This document shows, one piece after another, positions 41,223 through 49,002 of a DNA stretch of 51,014 bases. The DNA lies in contig NZ_JNLX01000175.1 of assembly GCF_000715495.1 (NCBI RefSeq), forward strand, positions 1-51,014, read 5' to 3'. The notes beneath the pieces were generated by a model. It did no database searches. It saw nothing but the letters and a program-made list of their open reading frames with translations, and was not told where the DNA came from. Source of the stretch: Hymenobacter sp. IS2118. Lineage in GTDB: Bacteria > Bacteroidota > Bacteroidia > Cytophagales > Hymenobacteraceae. Within the stretch, counting starts at the first letter, position 1. Every line of letters begins with the position of its first letter. Position numbers and translations under genes: made by a program.

Positions 41223-42413
41223 ATGGGACCTTACACGATACTAATTGGCCTGAGCCTCGCCGTGCTCTTGTCGTACTTATTTGACCTCACGGCGCGGGCT
41301 ACCAAAGTTCCCTCGGTGCTGCTGCTGCTTTTGGCCGGCATTGCCCTCGGCCAGGCCAGCTCCTACTGGGAAATGCCCATTGTGGTGCCCTCTGTTGTGC
41401 TGCAGCTTTTCGGCATTGTCGGCCTGATTTTCATTGTGTTGGAAGGTTCTCTGGACCTGCGCCTGACACCGGAAAAGTTTCCGCTTATTCAGCGTTCATT
41501 TCTGGCGGCGCTGGTCATTATGCTGGTGCAGGTGGGCGCCATTGCGGCGCTGCTGCATGCGTACCTACACGTGGGCTGGCAGAGCTGCATCGTCAATGCC
41601 GTGCCGCTGGCCGTGGTGAGCAGCGCGGTGGCCATTCCGAGCGTGGCCGGGCTGGGCGGTGAGAAACAGGAGTTTATCGTTTACGAAAGCACGTTTTCCG
41701 ATATCATCGGCATCATGCTGTTCAATTTTGCCCTGCAGGACAACTTTGCGCAGGGGCTGTCGGTAGTCACCTTCGGGCGCGATGTGATTGCCGTGATAGT
41801 GGTGGCCGTGCTCAGTACCGCGCTGCTGGTTTTCCTGCTGGGCCGGTTGCGTGCCCACGTCAAGTTCTTCCTCTTGTTTGCCTTCCTGGTGCTCATTTAC
41901 AGCCTGGCCAAAAAGCTGCATTTGTCTTCCCTGGTGCTGGTGCTGGTGTTTGGTCTGGTGGTGAATAACGCTGATTTGCTGGCTCGGGGCGCGCGCATGC
42001 AACGCTGGTTCCGGCCCGAAAAACTGGCCGCCGAACTCCAGCAGCTCAAAAGCATCACCGCCGAATCGGCGTTTCTCATCCGCACATTCTTCTTCTTGCT
42101 GTTCGGCTTTTCCATCACGCTTTCCAACCTGGTGAGCTGGTCGCTGCTTTTTCAGGGCGTCCTCATCGTGGCGGTCCTCACCTTTATTCGGTTTTTGTAC
42201 CTCAAGTACGTGGCCAAAACCGACCTCATTCCCGAGCTTTTCATCGCACCCAAAGGCCTGATTTCAGTCCTGCTCTTCTACAGCATTCCCCAAAACATGC
42301 TCATCGGTGAGGTTAGCGAAAACATCCTTTTCGTCGTGATTCTCTTCACCGGGCTGTTGATGATGATAGGGCTGATGCTCGCGCACCGAACCCCGGATAT
42401 GCTTGAGGTCTAA
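41223..42413 (+). CDS. Cation:proton antiporter (CPA family)
   Basis: The 396-residue inner-membrane product has about 11-13 helices in the pattern of Na+/H+ or K+/H+ exchangers: KVPSVLLLLLAGIALGQASS, FGIVGLIFIVLEGSLDLRLT, AVPLAVVSSAVAIPSVAGLG and the broken-helix region ESTFSDIIGIMLFNFAL, whose Asp lies where the ion-binding carboxylate is expected. There is no C-terminal RCK/TrkA domain, so it is the short form. It probably exports Na+ or K+ in exchange for protons. It is flanked by an inverted pair of 136-bp repeats together with the flavoprotein gene. Confidence 0.9.
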   Translation: MGPYTILIGLSLAVLLSYLFDLTARATKVPSVLLLLLAGIALGQASSYWEMPIVVPSVVLQLFGIVGLIFIVLEGSLDLRLTPEKFPLIQRSFLAALVIMLVQVGAIAALLHAYLHVGWQSCIVNAVPLAVVSSAVAIPSVAGLGGEKQEFIVYESTFSDIIGIMLFNFALQDNFAQGLSVVTFGRDVIAVIVVAVLSTALLVFLLGRLRAHVKFFLLFAFLVLIYSLAKKLHLSSLVLVLVFGLVVNNADLLARGARMQRWFRPEKLAAELQQLKSITAESAFLIRTFFFLLFGFSITLSNLVSWSLLFQGVLIVAVLTFIRFLYLKYVAKTDLIPELFIAPKGLISVLLFYSIPQNMLIGEVSENILFVVILFTGLLMMIGLMLAHRTPDMLEV

Positions 42414-42441
42414 AGCAAGTAACCATTGCGGGTACTCAGTT

Positions 42442-42577
42442 GCTGGCGTGCGTCTCCGACGCGTTGCCCCTTGGTTTCGCGTCTCTGACGCGCCGGCCCA
42501 ACGAGACCAGCCGGGGCGAACGGCGGCGTTTGGAAACGCCAGGCCAGGAGGCCACGCGTCGGAGACGCGCGCCAGCG
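42442..42577 (-). repeat. 136-bp palindromic repeat, copy 2 (inverted)
   Basis: This is the reverse complement of the element at 39723-39858, with the same terminal CGCTGGCG, inner CGCGTC palindrome and central GGCGTTT/AAACGCC hairpin. It sits just past the antiporter stop, so the flavoprotein and antiporter genes lie between two inverted copies. Confidence 0.8.
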
Positions 42578-42599
42578 GCTGGCTGCGTAAGTTATGAGT

Positions 42600-42657
42600 T
42601 GGTAGTGAACAGCTGGTAGTGAACAGCTGGCAGTCAAAAAATAACTGTTCACTGCCA
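42600..42657. repeat. 14-bp tandem repeat plus hairpin at the end of the ClC gene
   Basis: TGGTAGTGAACAGC occurs twice head to tail (42600-42613, 42614-42627). It is followed by TGGCAGT (42628-42634), complementary to ACTGCCA (42651-42657), with an A-rich stretch between. The hairpin ends 1 nt before the ClC gene stop and may act as its terminator. Confidence 0.6.
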
Positions 42658-42658
42658 A

Positions 42659-44446
42659 TTAAGCTTCGCTTTCCTGGATGAGCTGGCGGCGGTAGCGGGC
42701 GAGAATGGCTGATTTCAGGATGAAGCCGAGGTAGCGGCCGTCCTCTTCGCACACAGGCAGGGCCCAGGCGTCGTGGCGGTCGAAGAGCGTTAGGGTGTGC
42801 TGGAGGTCGTCGGTAGGGCCTACCACGGCACGGGCGGGCTGCATCAGCTCCCGCACCTGGGTGGTGGTGTAGTGGGCATCATCGAAAAGGGCGTCGCGCA
42901 CCGAATCCAGGCTGACGATGCCCAGGAGCCGGCCGCCAGCCGCCACTACCGGAAACAGGTTGCGCGAGGTGTGGCGGAAAATGTCCACCAGCTCGCCCAA
43001 CGTGGTGTTGGGGCGCACGGCGATGAAATCGGTTTCCAGCAACTTGCGTGGGTCGAGCTGCGACAGCAGACCCTGGTCGCGGTTGGCGTACACGTCCACG
43101 CCCCGGGCCGTGAGCTTGCGGGTGTACACGGAATAGGGCTCGAAGTACTTGGTGATGAGGTAGGAAGAGCTGCTTACTACCATCAGCGGCACGAACAGGG
43201 CGTACCCGCCCGTGATTTCGGCAATGAGGAAGATGGCCGTGAGCGGCGCGTGAATGACGCCGGCCAGCGTGCCGGCCATGCCCAGCACCACAAAGTGAAC
43301 CTCCGGAATATAAATCAGGCCGCTCAGGTTGATGAGCCGGGCAAAGAAAAAGCCCGCCAACGCGCCCGCAAACAGCGACGAGCCGAACATGCCCCCGTTG
43401 CCCCCGGCCCCCACCGTGATGCTGGTGGCCACCACCTTCAGCATCAGGCTGAACAGCACCAGCACCAGCAGCAGCCAGGGGTTATTATCCTGATAAACCG
43501 AGAAAATACTGCCGTCGGTGAGGCGTTCGGCGTGGCCCTCAAGTAGTAGCTCCACCGTGTTGTAGCCCTCGCCGTAGAGGGTGGGAAACAGGAAGATGAG
43601 CACGCCCAGCGAGGTGCCTCCGAGCAGCACCTTCCGCCAGTTCAGGCCCGGCCATTGGCCAAAAAACTGCTCGAACCAATGGTAGGTCCGAATCATGTAG
43701 ACCGAGAAAAAGGCGGTGAACAAGCCCAGCAGAATATAGAACGGCACGGCATCGACGGGCCAGCTGGTGGTGATGAGCACGAAGGGCTGACCGGCGTAGA
43801 GGGCTTTGGAAACCACCGTGGCCGTGGCCGAGGAAATCAGGAGGGGGATAAAATACTGCGCTGGTAACCCCAACAGAATGGTTTCGACCGCAAACAGCAC
43901 CCCCGCGATGGGGGAGTTGAAGATGGCCGCCACGCCCGCCGCCGCGCCGCAGCCGGTGAGCAGGCGCCGCCGCCGCCGGTCCACGTGCAGCACCCGGCCG
44001 ATGTTGGAGCCCAGCGCGGCCCCGGTCACGGAAATGGGGGCCTCGGTACCGGCCGAGCCGCCGAAGCTCACCGTAAGAAAAGCCGTAATCATCTGCGAAT
44101 ACAGCTTGGACCGCGGCACCACGCTGTTTTCGCGGGCCGTGCTGTAGATGATGGGCCCGATGCCCCGGCCCAGCTGCCCACCCAGCAAGTATTTGGTAAC
44201 CAGTACCGTGAGCGTGATGCCGATGATGGGGTAAATGGACAGGGCGAACACCCGCTGCGGCTCCGAGATGGCCACTTGCAGCATTTCCTGCTGCGCGCTA
44301 ATGGCCGTTTTCAGCAGCACCGCCGCCAGGCCCGCACCCACGCCCACCAAAATGCTCAGCAGCAGCATGTACATCCGCTCGCTGACGTGGCGGGCCCGCC
44401 ATAGCAGCAGCGGACGCAACAAGCGGTGAACGGCGTGGTGGGGCAT
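42659..44446 (-). CDS. ClC-family chloride channel/transporter with two CBS domains
   Basis: The 595-residue product has the ClC membrane core. GSAGTEAPISVTGAALGSNI corresponds to the GxExP selectivity region, with its Glu in the gating position. NSPIAGVLFAVETI and GAGGNGGMFGSSLFAGALAG (the GxFxPxxxxG-like motif) follow. The last ~130 residues hold a pair of CBS domains (FIAVRPNTTLGELVDIFRHT, LFPVVAAGGRLLGIVSLDSV, MQPARAVVGPTDDLQHTLTL), which usually bind adenosine nucleotides. It moves Cl- or exchanges Cl- and H+ across the inner membrane. Start ATG 44446. Confidence 0.93.
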   Translation of the reverse strand: MPHHAVHRLLRPLLLWRARHVSERMYMLLLSILVGVGAGLAAVLLKTAISAQQEMLQVAISEPQRVFALSIYPIIGITLTVLVTKYLLGGQLGRGIGPIIYSTARENSVVPRSKLYSQMITAFLTVSFGGSAGTEAPISVTGAALGSNIGRVLHVDRRRRRLLTGCGAAAGVAAIFNSPIAGVLFAVETILLGLPAQYFIPLLISSATATVVSKALYAGQPFVLITTSWPVDAVPFYILLGLFTAFFSVYMIRTYHWFEQFFGQWPGLNWRKVLLGGTSLGVLIFLFPTLYGEGYNTVELLLEGHAERLTDGSIFSVYQDNNPWLLLVLVLFSLMLKVVATSITVGAGGNGGMFGSSLFAGALAGFFFARLINLSGLIYIPEVHFVVLGMAGTLAGVIHAPLTAIFLIAEITGGYALFVPLMVVSSSSYLITKYFEPYSVYTRKLTARGVDVYANRDQGLLSQLDPRKLLETDFIAVRPNTTLGELVDIFRHTSRNLFPVVAAGGRLLGIVSLDSVRDALFDDAHYTTTQVRELMQPARAVVGPTDDLQHTLTLFDRHDAWALPVCEEDGRYLGFILKSAILARYRRQLIQESEA

Positions 44447-44530
44447 GAGCTATAACAAAGGGTTAACGCAGAAGCAGCAACGCAAAAAGAAGGCGGGCAG
44501 ATTGCGGCTTAGCAAAACAATAGCTCGGTG

Positions 44531-44567
44531 GGCCCGCCAAAAACCACGCCTAAATTGTCGGCGGGCC
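44531..44567. terminator. GC hairpin with T-tract downstream of the deaminase gene
   Basis: GGCCCGCC (44531-44538) pairs with GGCGGGCC (44560-44567) around a 21-nt loop. On the plus strand it is followed by TTCTTTTT, which also pairs with AAAAAGAA near 44484. It lies between two minus-strand genes. The T-tract is on the wrong side for them, so its use as a terminator is uncertain. Confidence 0.4.
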
Positions 44568-44577
44568 TTCTTTTTAA

Positions 44578-45030
44578 TTACAGTTCCATGATGTCCTCGT
44601 TCCAGAGCGTGGGCTCGGCGGCAATAAATTCGTCCATCATATCCACGCATTCCTGCAAGTCCAGGTCTACTACTTCCACGCCGTGGCTTTCCAAAAAAGC
44701 CCGCGACTCGCCAAACGTGCGCGACTCGCCCACCATTACCTTCGGAATTTTGAACTGCACGATGGTGCCGGCGCACATGTAGCAAGGCATGAGCGTGGTG
44801 TAAATGACGGTGTCGCGGTAGGTGCGCTGCCGGCCGGCGTTGGTGAGGCAGTCCATCTCGCCGTGCTTGATGGCGGAGTCTTCCTGCACGCGCTTGTTGT
44901 GGCCCTGGCCCACTATTTTGCCATCGCGCACGAGTACCGAGCCAATGGGAATGCCGCCCTGCGAGCGGCCCAGTCGGGCTTCGTCGATGGCAGCTTGCAT
45001 GAATTCGTCTTTGATGTTGTGGTCAGTCAT
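44578..45030 (-). CDS. Cytosine-deaminase-like nucleoside/base deaminase
   Basis: The 150-residue product has the zinc-deaminase fold with ligand H56 and catalytic E58 (KHGEMDCLTNAG), and Cys ligands C83 and C86 (MPCYMCAGTIVQF). Spacing and the surrounding TTLMPCYMCAG, plus the acidic C-terminus (QECVDMMDEFIAAEPTLWNE), resemble the yeast-type (Fcy1) cytosine deaminase rather than TadA or guanine deaminase. It would convert cytosine to uracil for salvage, or act on a related base. It is a single cytoplasmic gene with hairpins on both sides. Confidence 0.88.
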   Translation of the reverse strand: MTDHNIKDEFMQAAIDEARLGRSQGGIPIGSVLVRDGKIVGQGHNKRVQEDSAIKHGEMDCLTNAGRQRTYRDTVIYTTLMPCYMCAGTIVQFKIPKVMVGESRTFGESRAFLESHGVEVVDLDLQECVDMMDEFIAAEPTLWNEDIMEL

Positions 45031-45055
45031 GGGTGGATTTTCTAAAATATTCGTT

Positions 45056-45156
45056 TGTCATCCTGAGCTTGTGAAGGCCCTCATCACGCTTGCGCCGTTT
45101 ACAAATACTGCAAACTGTTCAAACCTGATAAGGGCCTTCGCAAGCTCAGGATGACA
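45056..45156. repeat. Long-hairpin intergenic repeat, copy D
   Basis: Arms 45056-45081 and 45131-45156 match at 25 of 26 positions and begin TGTCATCCTGAGCTTGTGAA. The loop is about 49 nt. The outer TCAT-CTGAGC plan is shared with copies A and B, but the remaining arm differs. It lies between the deaminase and AddB-like genes. Confidence 0.75.
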
Positions 45157-45171
45157 GAAGGGGAAGGCTAA

Positions 45172-48100
45172 TTAGCGGGCGCAAATGCCTCGGTAGGGGC
45201 AATACTCGCACTTCTTAAAATCGTCGGTTTTGCGGATGGGCTCCGCTGGGTCCAGGATTCGCAGCACAATTTTACGCACTAAGTCCTCGGAAACCCGGAC
45301 AAAATCTTCCCCGTTGGGGGTTAGGAAGCCCAAGTCTGCCGAGAGCAGGCCTTTATCGAGGTTGCGCATGGAGACGATGGCCGTGTTTTCGGTTTCGCGC
45401 TTTTCGGTGCTCGCCAGCATGAGGCGGTAGAGCCAGAGCTGGCGCACTTTGTCGGCGCTGGAGGTGGCTTCGTGCAGCAGGCGCTCGGTGGCCTCGGCTG
45501 GGGTAAGCTTGCCGCGGTTGGTCAGGTTCAGGTCGTTGGCTTCCACGAGCCCGGTTTTGTAGTCTACCACGCGCAGGCGGCCGTCGGGCAGCTGGTCCAC
45601 GCGGTCGGCTTTGCCGAAGAGGCGCACGGCCAGCGGGCCCGCGCCGGGCACGTCCACAAATACGGTGGCGGCCAGGTCTTTTTCGAGGCTAAAGAGGCGC
45701 AGGGGCAAGCCTTCGCTCTGCTCCAGGCCTTCGAGGTAGCGCGAAATGAGGCGCCCGGCCACCTGCCCGTACACGTGGTTCAGGCCCTCGTCGGGGCGGG
45801 CGTGCTTCTCGGTTTCTTCCTGGCGCAGGGCCTTGCGCACTTTCTCCGGCACTTGTTTCAGCAATTCGGGAATGTCGGCGGCGGTGATAGGCCGCGCGTC
45901 CTGCTCGAAGGGCAGCATCAGGTTTTCGAGCGCCGCGTGTACCATCGTGCCGAAGCTGCCCGCTTCCAGGGTTTCTTCCACCGCCTCATTCTCCTGAAAG
46001 CGGGCCACCTTGGAAAAGTAAAACCGCAGCGAGCAAGCCAGAAAATCATTCAGGCGCGAGGGCGAGATGTTGCGTTCCAGCACGCCGCGCAGGGCAGCGA
46101 GCATTTCCTCATCCTTTTCCAGCACAAAGTCGCCGGTGTAAGAGGCGTTAGGAGTTAAGCGTGAAGCGTGAAGCGTTAAATCAACGGCTGCCACATGCTC
46201 AGTTATTAACCCTTCACTCTCCACTCTTACCTCAGTTGACGGAACCGAAACTGTTAAATCTTCCAGCACCATGTGCGGGTTCTGGGGCAGCAGGTCGTTT
46301 TGTAGCTGGAGCAGGAAACGGCTGCGCTCGCCGCTCTTCATGCCGTCGGCGCCGGGCAGCACGTGCACCAAATCCACCCGTTGGGCGCGTTGCAGCAGCC
46401 GCCAGAAATTGTAGGCCGTGATGGCTTCGGCATCGGCATAAGTAGGCAGCTTAAATTCCTGCAGCACGTCGTACGGAAACAGCGACTGCGCCTTTTTGGG
46501 TGTCGGCAGTACGCCCTCGTTGCAGCTGAGGATGATGACGTGGTCGAAATCCAGGGCCCGGGTTTCAAGCAGGCCCATCACCTGAACGTCGGCCAGGGGC
46601 TCACCCGAAAACGGTAGGCGCGTGCGGCCCATCTGCTCATAAAGAAAGCGCCGGAACGAGCGCACCGACAGGCGCTGCTCGCGGCAGTCGAAGGCCGAAT
46701 CGAGCTGCTTTATCAGCGTGTAGAACAGGTACAAATATTCCGCTTCGATGCCCGACTGTTTATCGGCATACACTTGCTTGAGTAGGTCGATGAGGGCGTG
46801 GCAGGCCGCAATAATGTCGTCGCAGTTGTTCCAGGTTTTGAACAGGGCCGCAATGAGCGGATGGTGGGCGCCCAGCTTCAGCAGCTCGGCGGCGGGCAGC
46901 AGCACGGCGTTGAGGCGCACGATTTCGCGGCACACCTGGTCGAGCACGCCGTGATACTGGGGCTGGTCGGCCTGGCGGTCCTGCCACTGCTGGTAGCGGC
47001 GCAAAAAGGGGTGGCTCAGCAGCTTGGTCACGGCCAGGTGGTGATAGCGCGGCACGCCGAAGTCCGTTTCGGCGCCGCCCTCCCGGATGCCGGTGAGGTG
47101 TACTTCAAACAGCAAATCGACCAGGTTAAACAGCGGCGTGGCCTGGAAGCTCAGGCCCATCGTCACGTTGTAGTCGGGCACCTCGTCGGGTGGCAGGCCG
47201 TGGAGCACGGGCAGGAGCAGGGTTTCGTCGGGTAGCACCACGGCCACGGTGGCATCGGGGTACTGGCGGCGGGCTTCGGCCAAAAGCTGGCCGGCCAGCT
47301 TGCCCTGCATGCTGGGGTTGGCCACGCCCAGGTAGCGTACATGGCGGGGCTGGCCGCGCAGCCATTCGGTGCCGCCGCCGAAGCTTTCCAGCGGCAGATT
47401 CCAGTTTGTGAGGTAGCGGCGCAGGTGCTGGCCCGCCCGGTTGGGCGAGCCCTCTTCCAGGTAAAATGGGTCGCCGTCGAAGCGCACTTCGGCCCGCCCG
47501 CTGGCCATCAGCAAGCGAATCAGCTGCTCCTCAGCTTTCGATAAATTGCCCAGCCCCACGAAAATATGGCGCGCTACTTCGGCTTCGGCGGGGTCCTGGA
47601 GGCGCTTTTCGAGCTTCTCGACGGCCATGCGGTAGGCCAGGCCGGGGTAGGCGAGGTGCGTGGCCAGCATGCGCCGCTTCAATTCGCGGTACACTTTTTC
47701 GAGCTGGTCCCAGAAGCTGAAGGAGTGGGCGGCGGCTTTGCTGTTGGCGGGCAGGGCCGCCAGGTCCCAGCGCTCCAGCGCCTTGGCCTGGCTCAGGTAT
47801 TCGAACACTTTGCGGGTGGGCGCCAGGTTCTGGTCGAGGTTCGAGAAGTCCGTCAGCAGCAGCCCGGCCCAGCCCACGAACCGGTCGAAATCCAGACTGG
47901 TATCGATATTTTTGAGGATGTCGAACAGCAGCAGCTGCAGCGCGATGGGCTCCTCTACCTGTACGCCGGCCAGCTCCACCATGTAGTCTTCCATCGCGGC
48001 CACGCGGGGCGCCCACAGCGGCGCACCCACCGGCAAGGCCAAGGCCAGCTCGTTTTTCAAATACACCACGGCCCGGCGCGTGGGCACTACCACCACCAAA

Positions 48101-48234
48101 TCGGACAACTCATCGAGCGGGCCGGAGCCGTAGCGGTCCAGCAGCGCGCGGGCCGTAGCGGCCAGGAAAGAAACAGAAGCCACGGACGGCGCGACGGCGT
48201 CGGGAGCGGGGTAGGAGGTGGGCTGGGCAGGCAT
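45172..48234 (-). CDS. AddB-like PD-(D/E)XK nuclease / inactivated helicase
   Basis: The 1020-residue product resembles AddB/RexB of the AddAB recombination complex. The N-terminal helicase-like region has FLAATARALLDRYGSGPLDE and VVVVPTRRAVVYLKNELALA but no intact Walker A GxGKS, as in inactivated AddB helicases. The C-terminal nuclease domain has the PD-(D/E)XK core (LFGKADRVDQLPDGRLRVVD followed by YKTG). Four cysteines suit a [4Fe-4S] staple: one in FLACSLRFYFSKV and three in KKCEYCPYRGICAR. It would process DNA ends for recombination; no addA gene is nearby. Residues about 684-695 (DLTLHASRLTPNAS) are encoded by a short tandem repeat like those found between genes. Confidence 0.88.
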   Translation of the reverse strand: MPAQPTSYPAPDAVAPSVASVSFLAATARALLDRYGSGPLDELSDLVVVVPTRRAVVYLKNELALALPVGAPLWAPRVAAMEDYMVELAGVQVEEPIALQLLLFDILKNIDTSLDFDRFVGWAGLLLTDFSNLDQNLAPTRKVFEYLSQAKALERWDLAALPANSKAAAHSFSFWDQLEKVYRELKRRMLATHLAYPGLAYRMAVEKLEKRLQDPAEAEVARHIFVGLGNLSKAEEQLIRLLMASGRAEVRFDGDPFYLEEGSPNRAGQHLRRYLTNWNLPLESFGGGTEWLRGQPRHVRYLGVANPSMQGKLAGQLLAEARRQYPDATVAVVLPDETLLLPVLHGLPPDEVPDYNVTMGLSFQATPLFNLVDLLFEVHLTGIREGGAETDFGVPRYHHLAVTKLLSHPFLRRYQQWQDRQADQPQYHGVLDQVCREIVRLNAVLLPAAELLKLGAHHPLIAALFKTWNNCDDIIAACHALIDLLKQVYADKQSGIEAEYLYLFYTLIKQLDSAFDCREQRLSVRSFRRFLYEQMGRTRLPFSGEPLADVQVMGLLETRALDFDHVIILSCNEGVLPTPKKAQSLFPYDVLQEFKLPTYADAEAITAYNFWRLLQRAQRVDLVHVLPGADGMKSGERSRFLLQLQNDLLPQNPHMVLEDLTVSVPSTEVRVESEGLITEHVAAVDLTLHASRLTPNASYTGDFVLEKDEEMLAALRGVLERNISPSRLNDFLACSLRFYFSKVARFQENEAVEETLEAGSFGTMVHAALENLMLPFEQDARPITAADIPELLKQVPEKVRKALRQEETEKHARPDEGLNHVYGQVAGRLISRYLEGLEQSEGLPLRLFSLEKDLAATVFVDVPGAGPLAVRLFGKADRVDQLPDGRLRVVDYKTGLVEANDLNLTNRGKLTPAEATERLLHEATSSADKVRQLWLYRLMLASTEKRETENTAIVSMRNLDKGLLSADLGFLTPNGEDFVRVSEDLVRKIVLRILDPAEPIRKTDDFKKCEYCPYRGICAR

Positions 48235-48286
48235 TGCGGTAAAGATACCGGGAAGGCCAAACAGGACCGCGCGGTCCCGGCCCCTT

Positions 48287-48311
48287 GCCCGGCGGTACGG
48301 TCCCGCCGGGC
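48287..48311 (-). terminator. 9-bp GC hairpin between the BLUF and AddB-like genes
   Basis: GCCCGGCGG (48287-48295) pairs with CCGCCGGGC (48303-48311). It begins 1 nt past the BLUF stop on the minus strand and has no T-run. It may attenuate read-through into the AddB-like gene. Confidence 0.45.
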
Positions 48312-48312
48312 G

Positions 48313-48771
48313 CTAGCTCGGTAAGGCTTCCAGCCAGGGTTCGGGGGCGCCACTGGCCACAAATTCGAGCAGCAATTCCAGCAGCTCGGGGCAGGTGCGG
48401 GGGCGGGGCACCTGCAGGCCGGGAATATCCGGCGGTACGTTGCCCAGCAGGTGGCGCAGGTCCAGAGCGGTGGCACTACGGAAGTCCATGGTCCAATCGG
48501 TAAAGCAGCGTTGCAGGCCGGGACCGTTGGCAATCACCCGGCAGTTGTAGTGTCGCGGGTCGGCCACGATGCGGTTGAAATACAGGTTCCGGACTACGGC
48601 TTGCTCGCCTTCGAGCACCTGCATGAAGCGGCCGTCGGGAGTATACAGCAGCAAGCCCGTGATGTGATGGATGCGGTTGAAATTCCGGCTCCGCTGGAGC
48701 AGGGCAGCCAACTCCGGCTGCTCAAAGGGCACCATCGCCTGGCTTTGATAAATGAGGTGGTGCAGGGCCAT
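48313..48771 (-). CDS. BLUF-domain blue-light photoreceptor
   Basis: The 152-residue product has an N-terminal BLUF domain that binds FAD and senses blue light. The key residues are Y8 (LIYQSQA), N32 (RNFNRIHHITGLLLYTPDGR) and Q51 (FMQVLEGE), with Y-to-N spacing of 24 as in AppA. The C-terminal ~55 residues are Pro/Leu-rich and helical, with no cyclase or EAL domain, so it is a short-type BLUF that must act on a partner protein. It is upstream of the AddB-like gene on the same strand, 78 nt away. A light link to DNA repair is possible but not shown. Confidence 0.93.
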   Translation of the reverse strand: MALHHLIYQSQAMVPFEQPELAALLQRSRNFNRIHHITGLLLYTPDGRFMQVLEGEQAVVRNLYFNRIVADPRHYNCRVIANGPGLQRCFTDWTMDFRSATALDLRHLLGNVPPDIPGLQVPRPRTCPELLELLLEFVASGAPEPWLEALPS

Positions 48772-49002
48772 AGCGCACTCCTAGTAAGTGGACAAAAGCC
48801 GATGCCAAGCCAGAAATCGCGCCTTTTTGGGGCTTTTCCTGGGCGGAAACTCTCGGCTCAGGCAAGATACAAAATTTACACATCAAAAGCGAGGTTTCTA
48901 CCGCGCACAAAATGGTGCCCACCGGCAGGCGCGGCCCGGCGGCTTTTTGTTTCCTTTGCTCCTCCAACTATTTCTTTGCTGCTCCACTTCATCCCTTTGC
49001 CC

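Noticed and set aside
16936..45156. CRISPR array
   Set aside because: The repeated hairpins are far apart, inverted rather than direct, and vary in sequence. No regularly spaced direct repeats were seen.
48451..49002. Upstream extension of the DUF3078 frame across the BLUF gene
   Set aside because: This part is antisense to BLUF and precedes a clear signal peptide at 49003.
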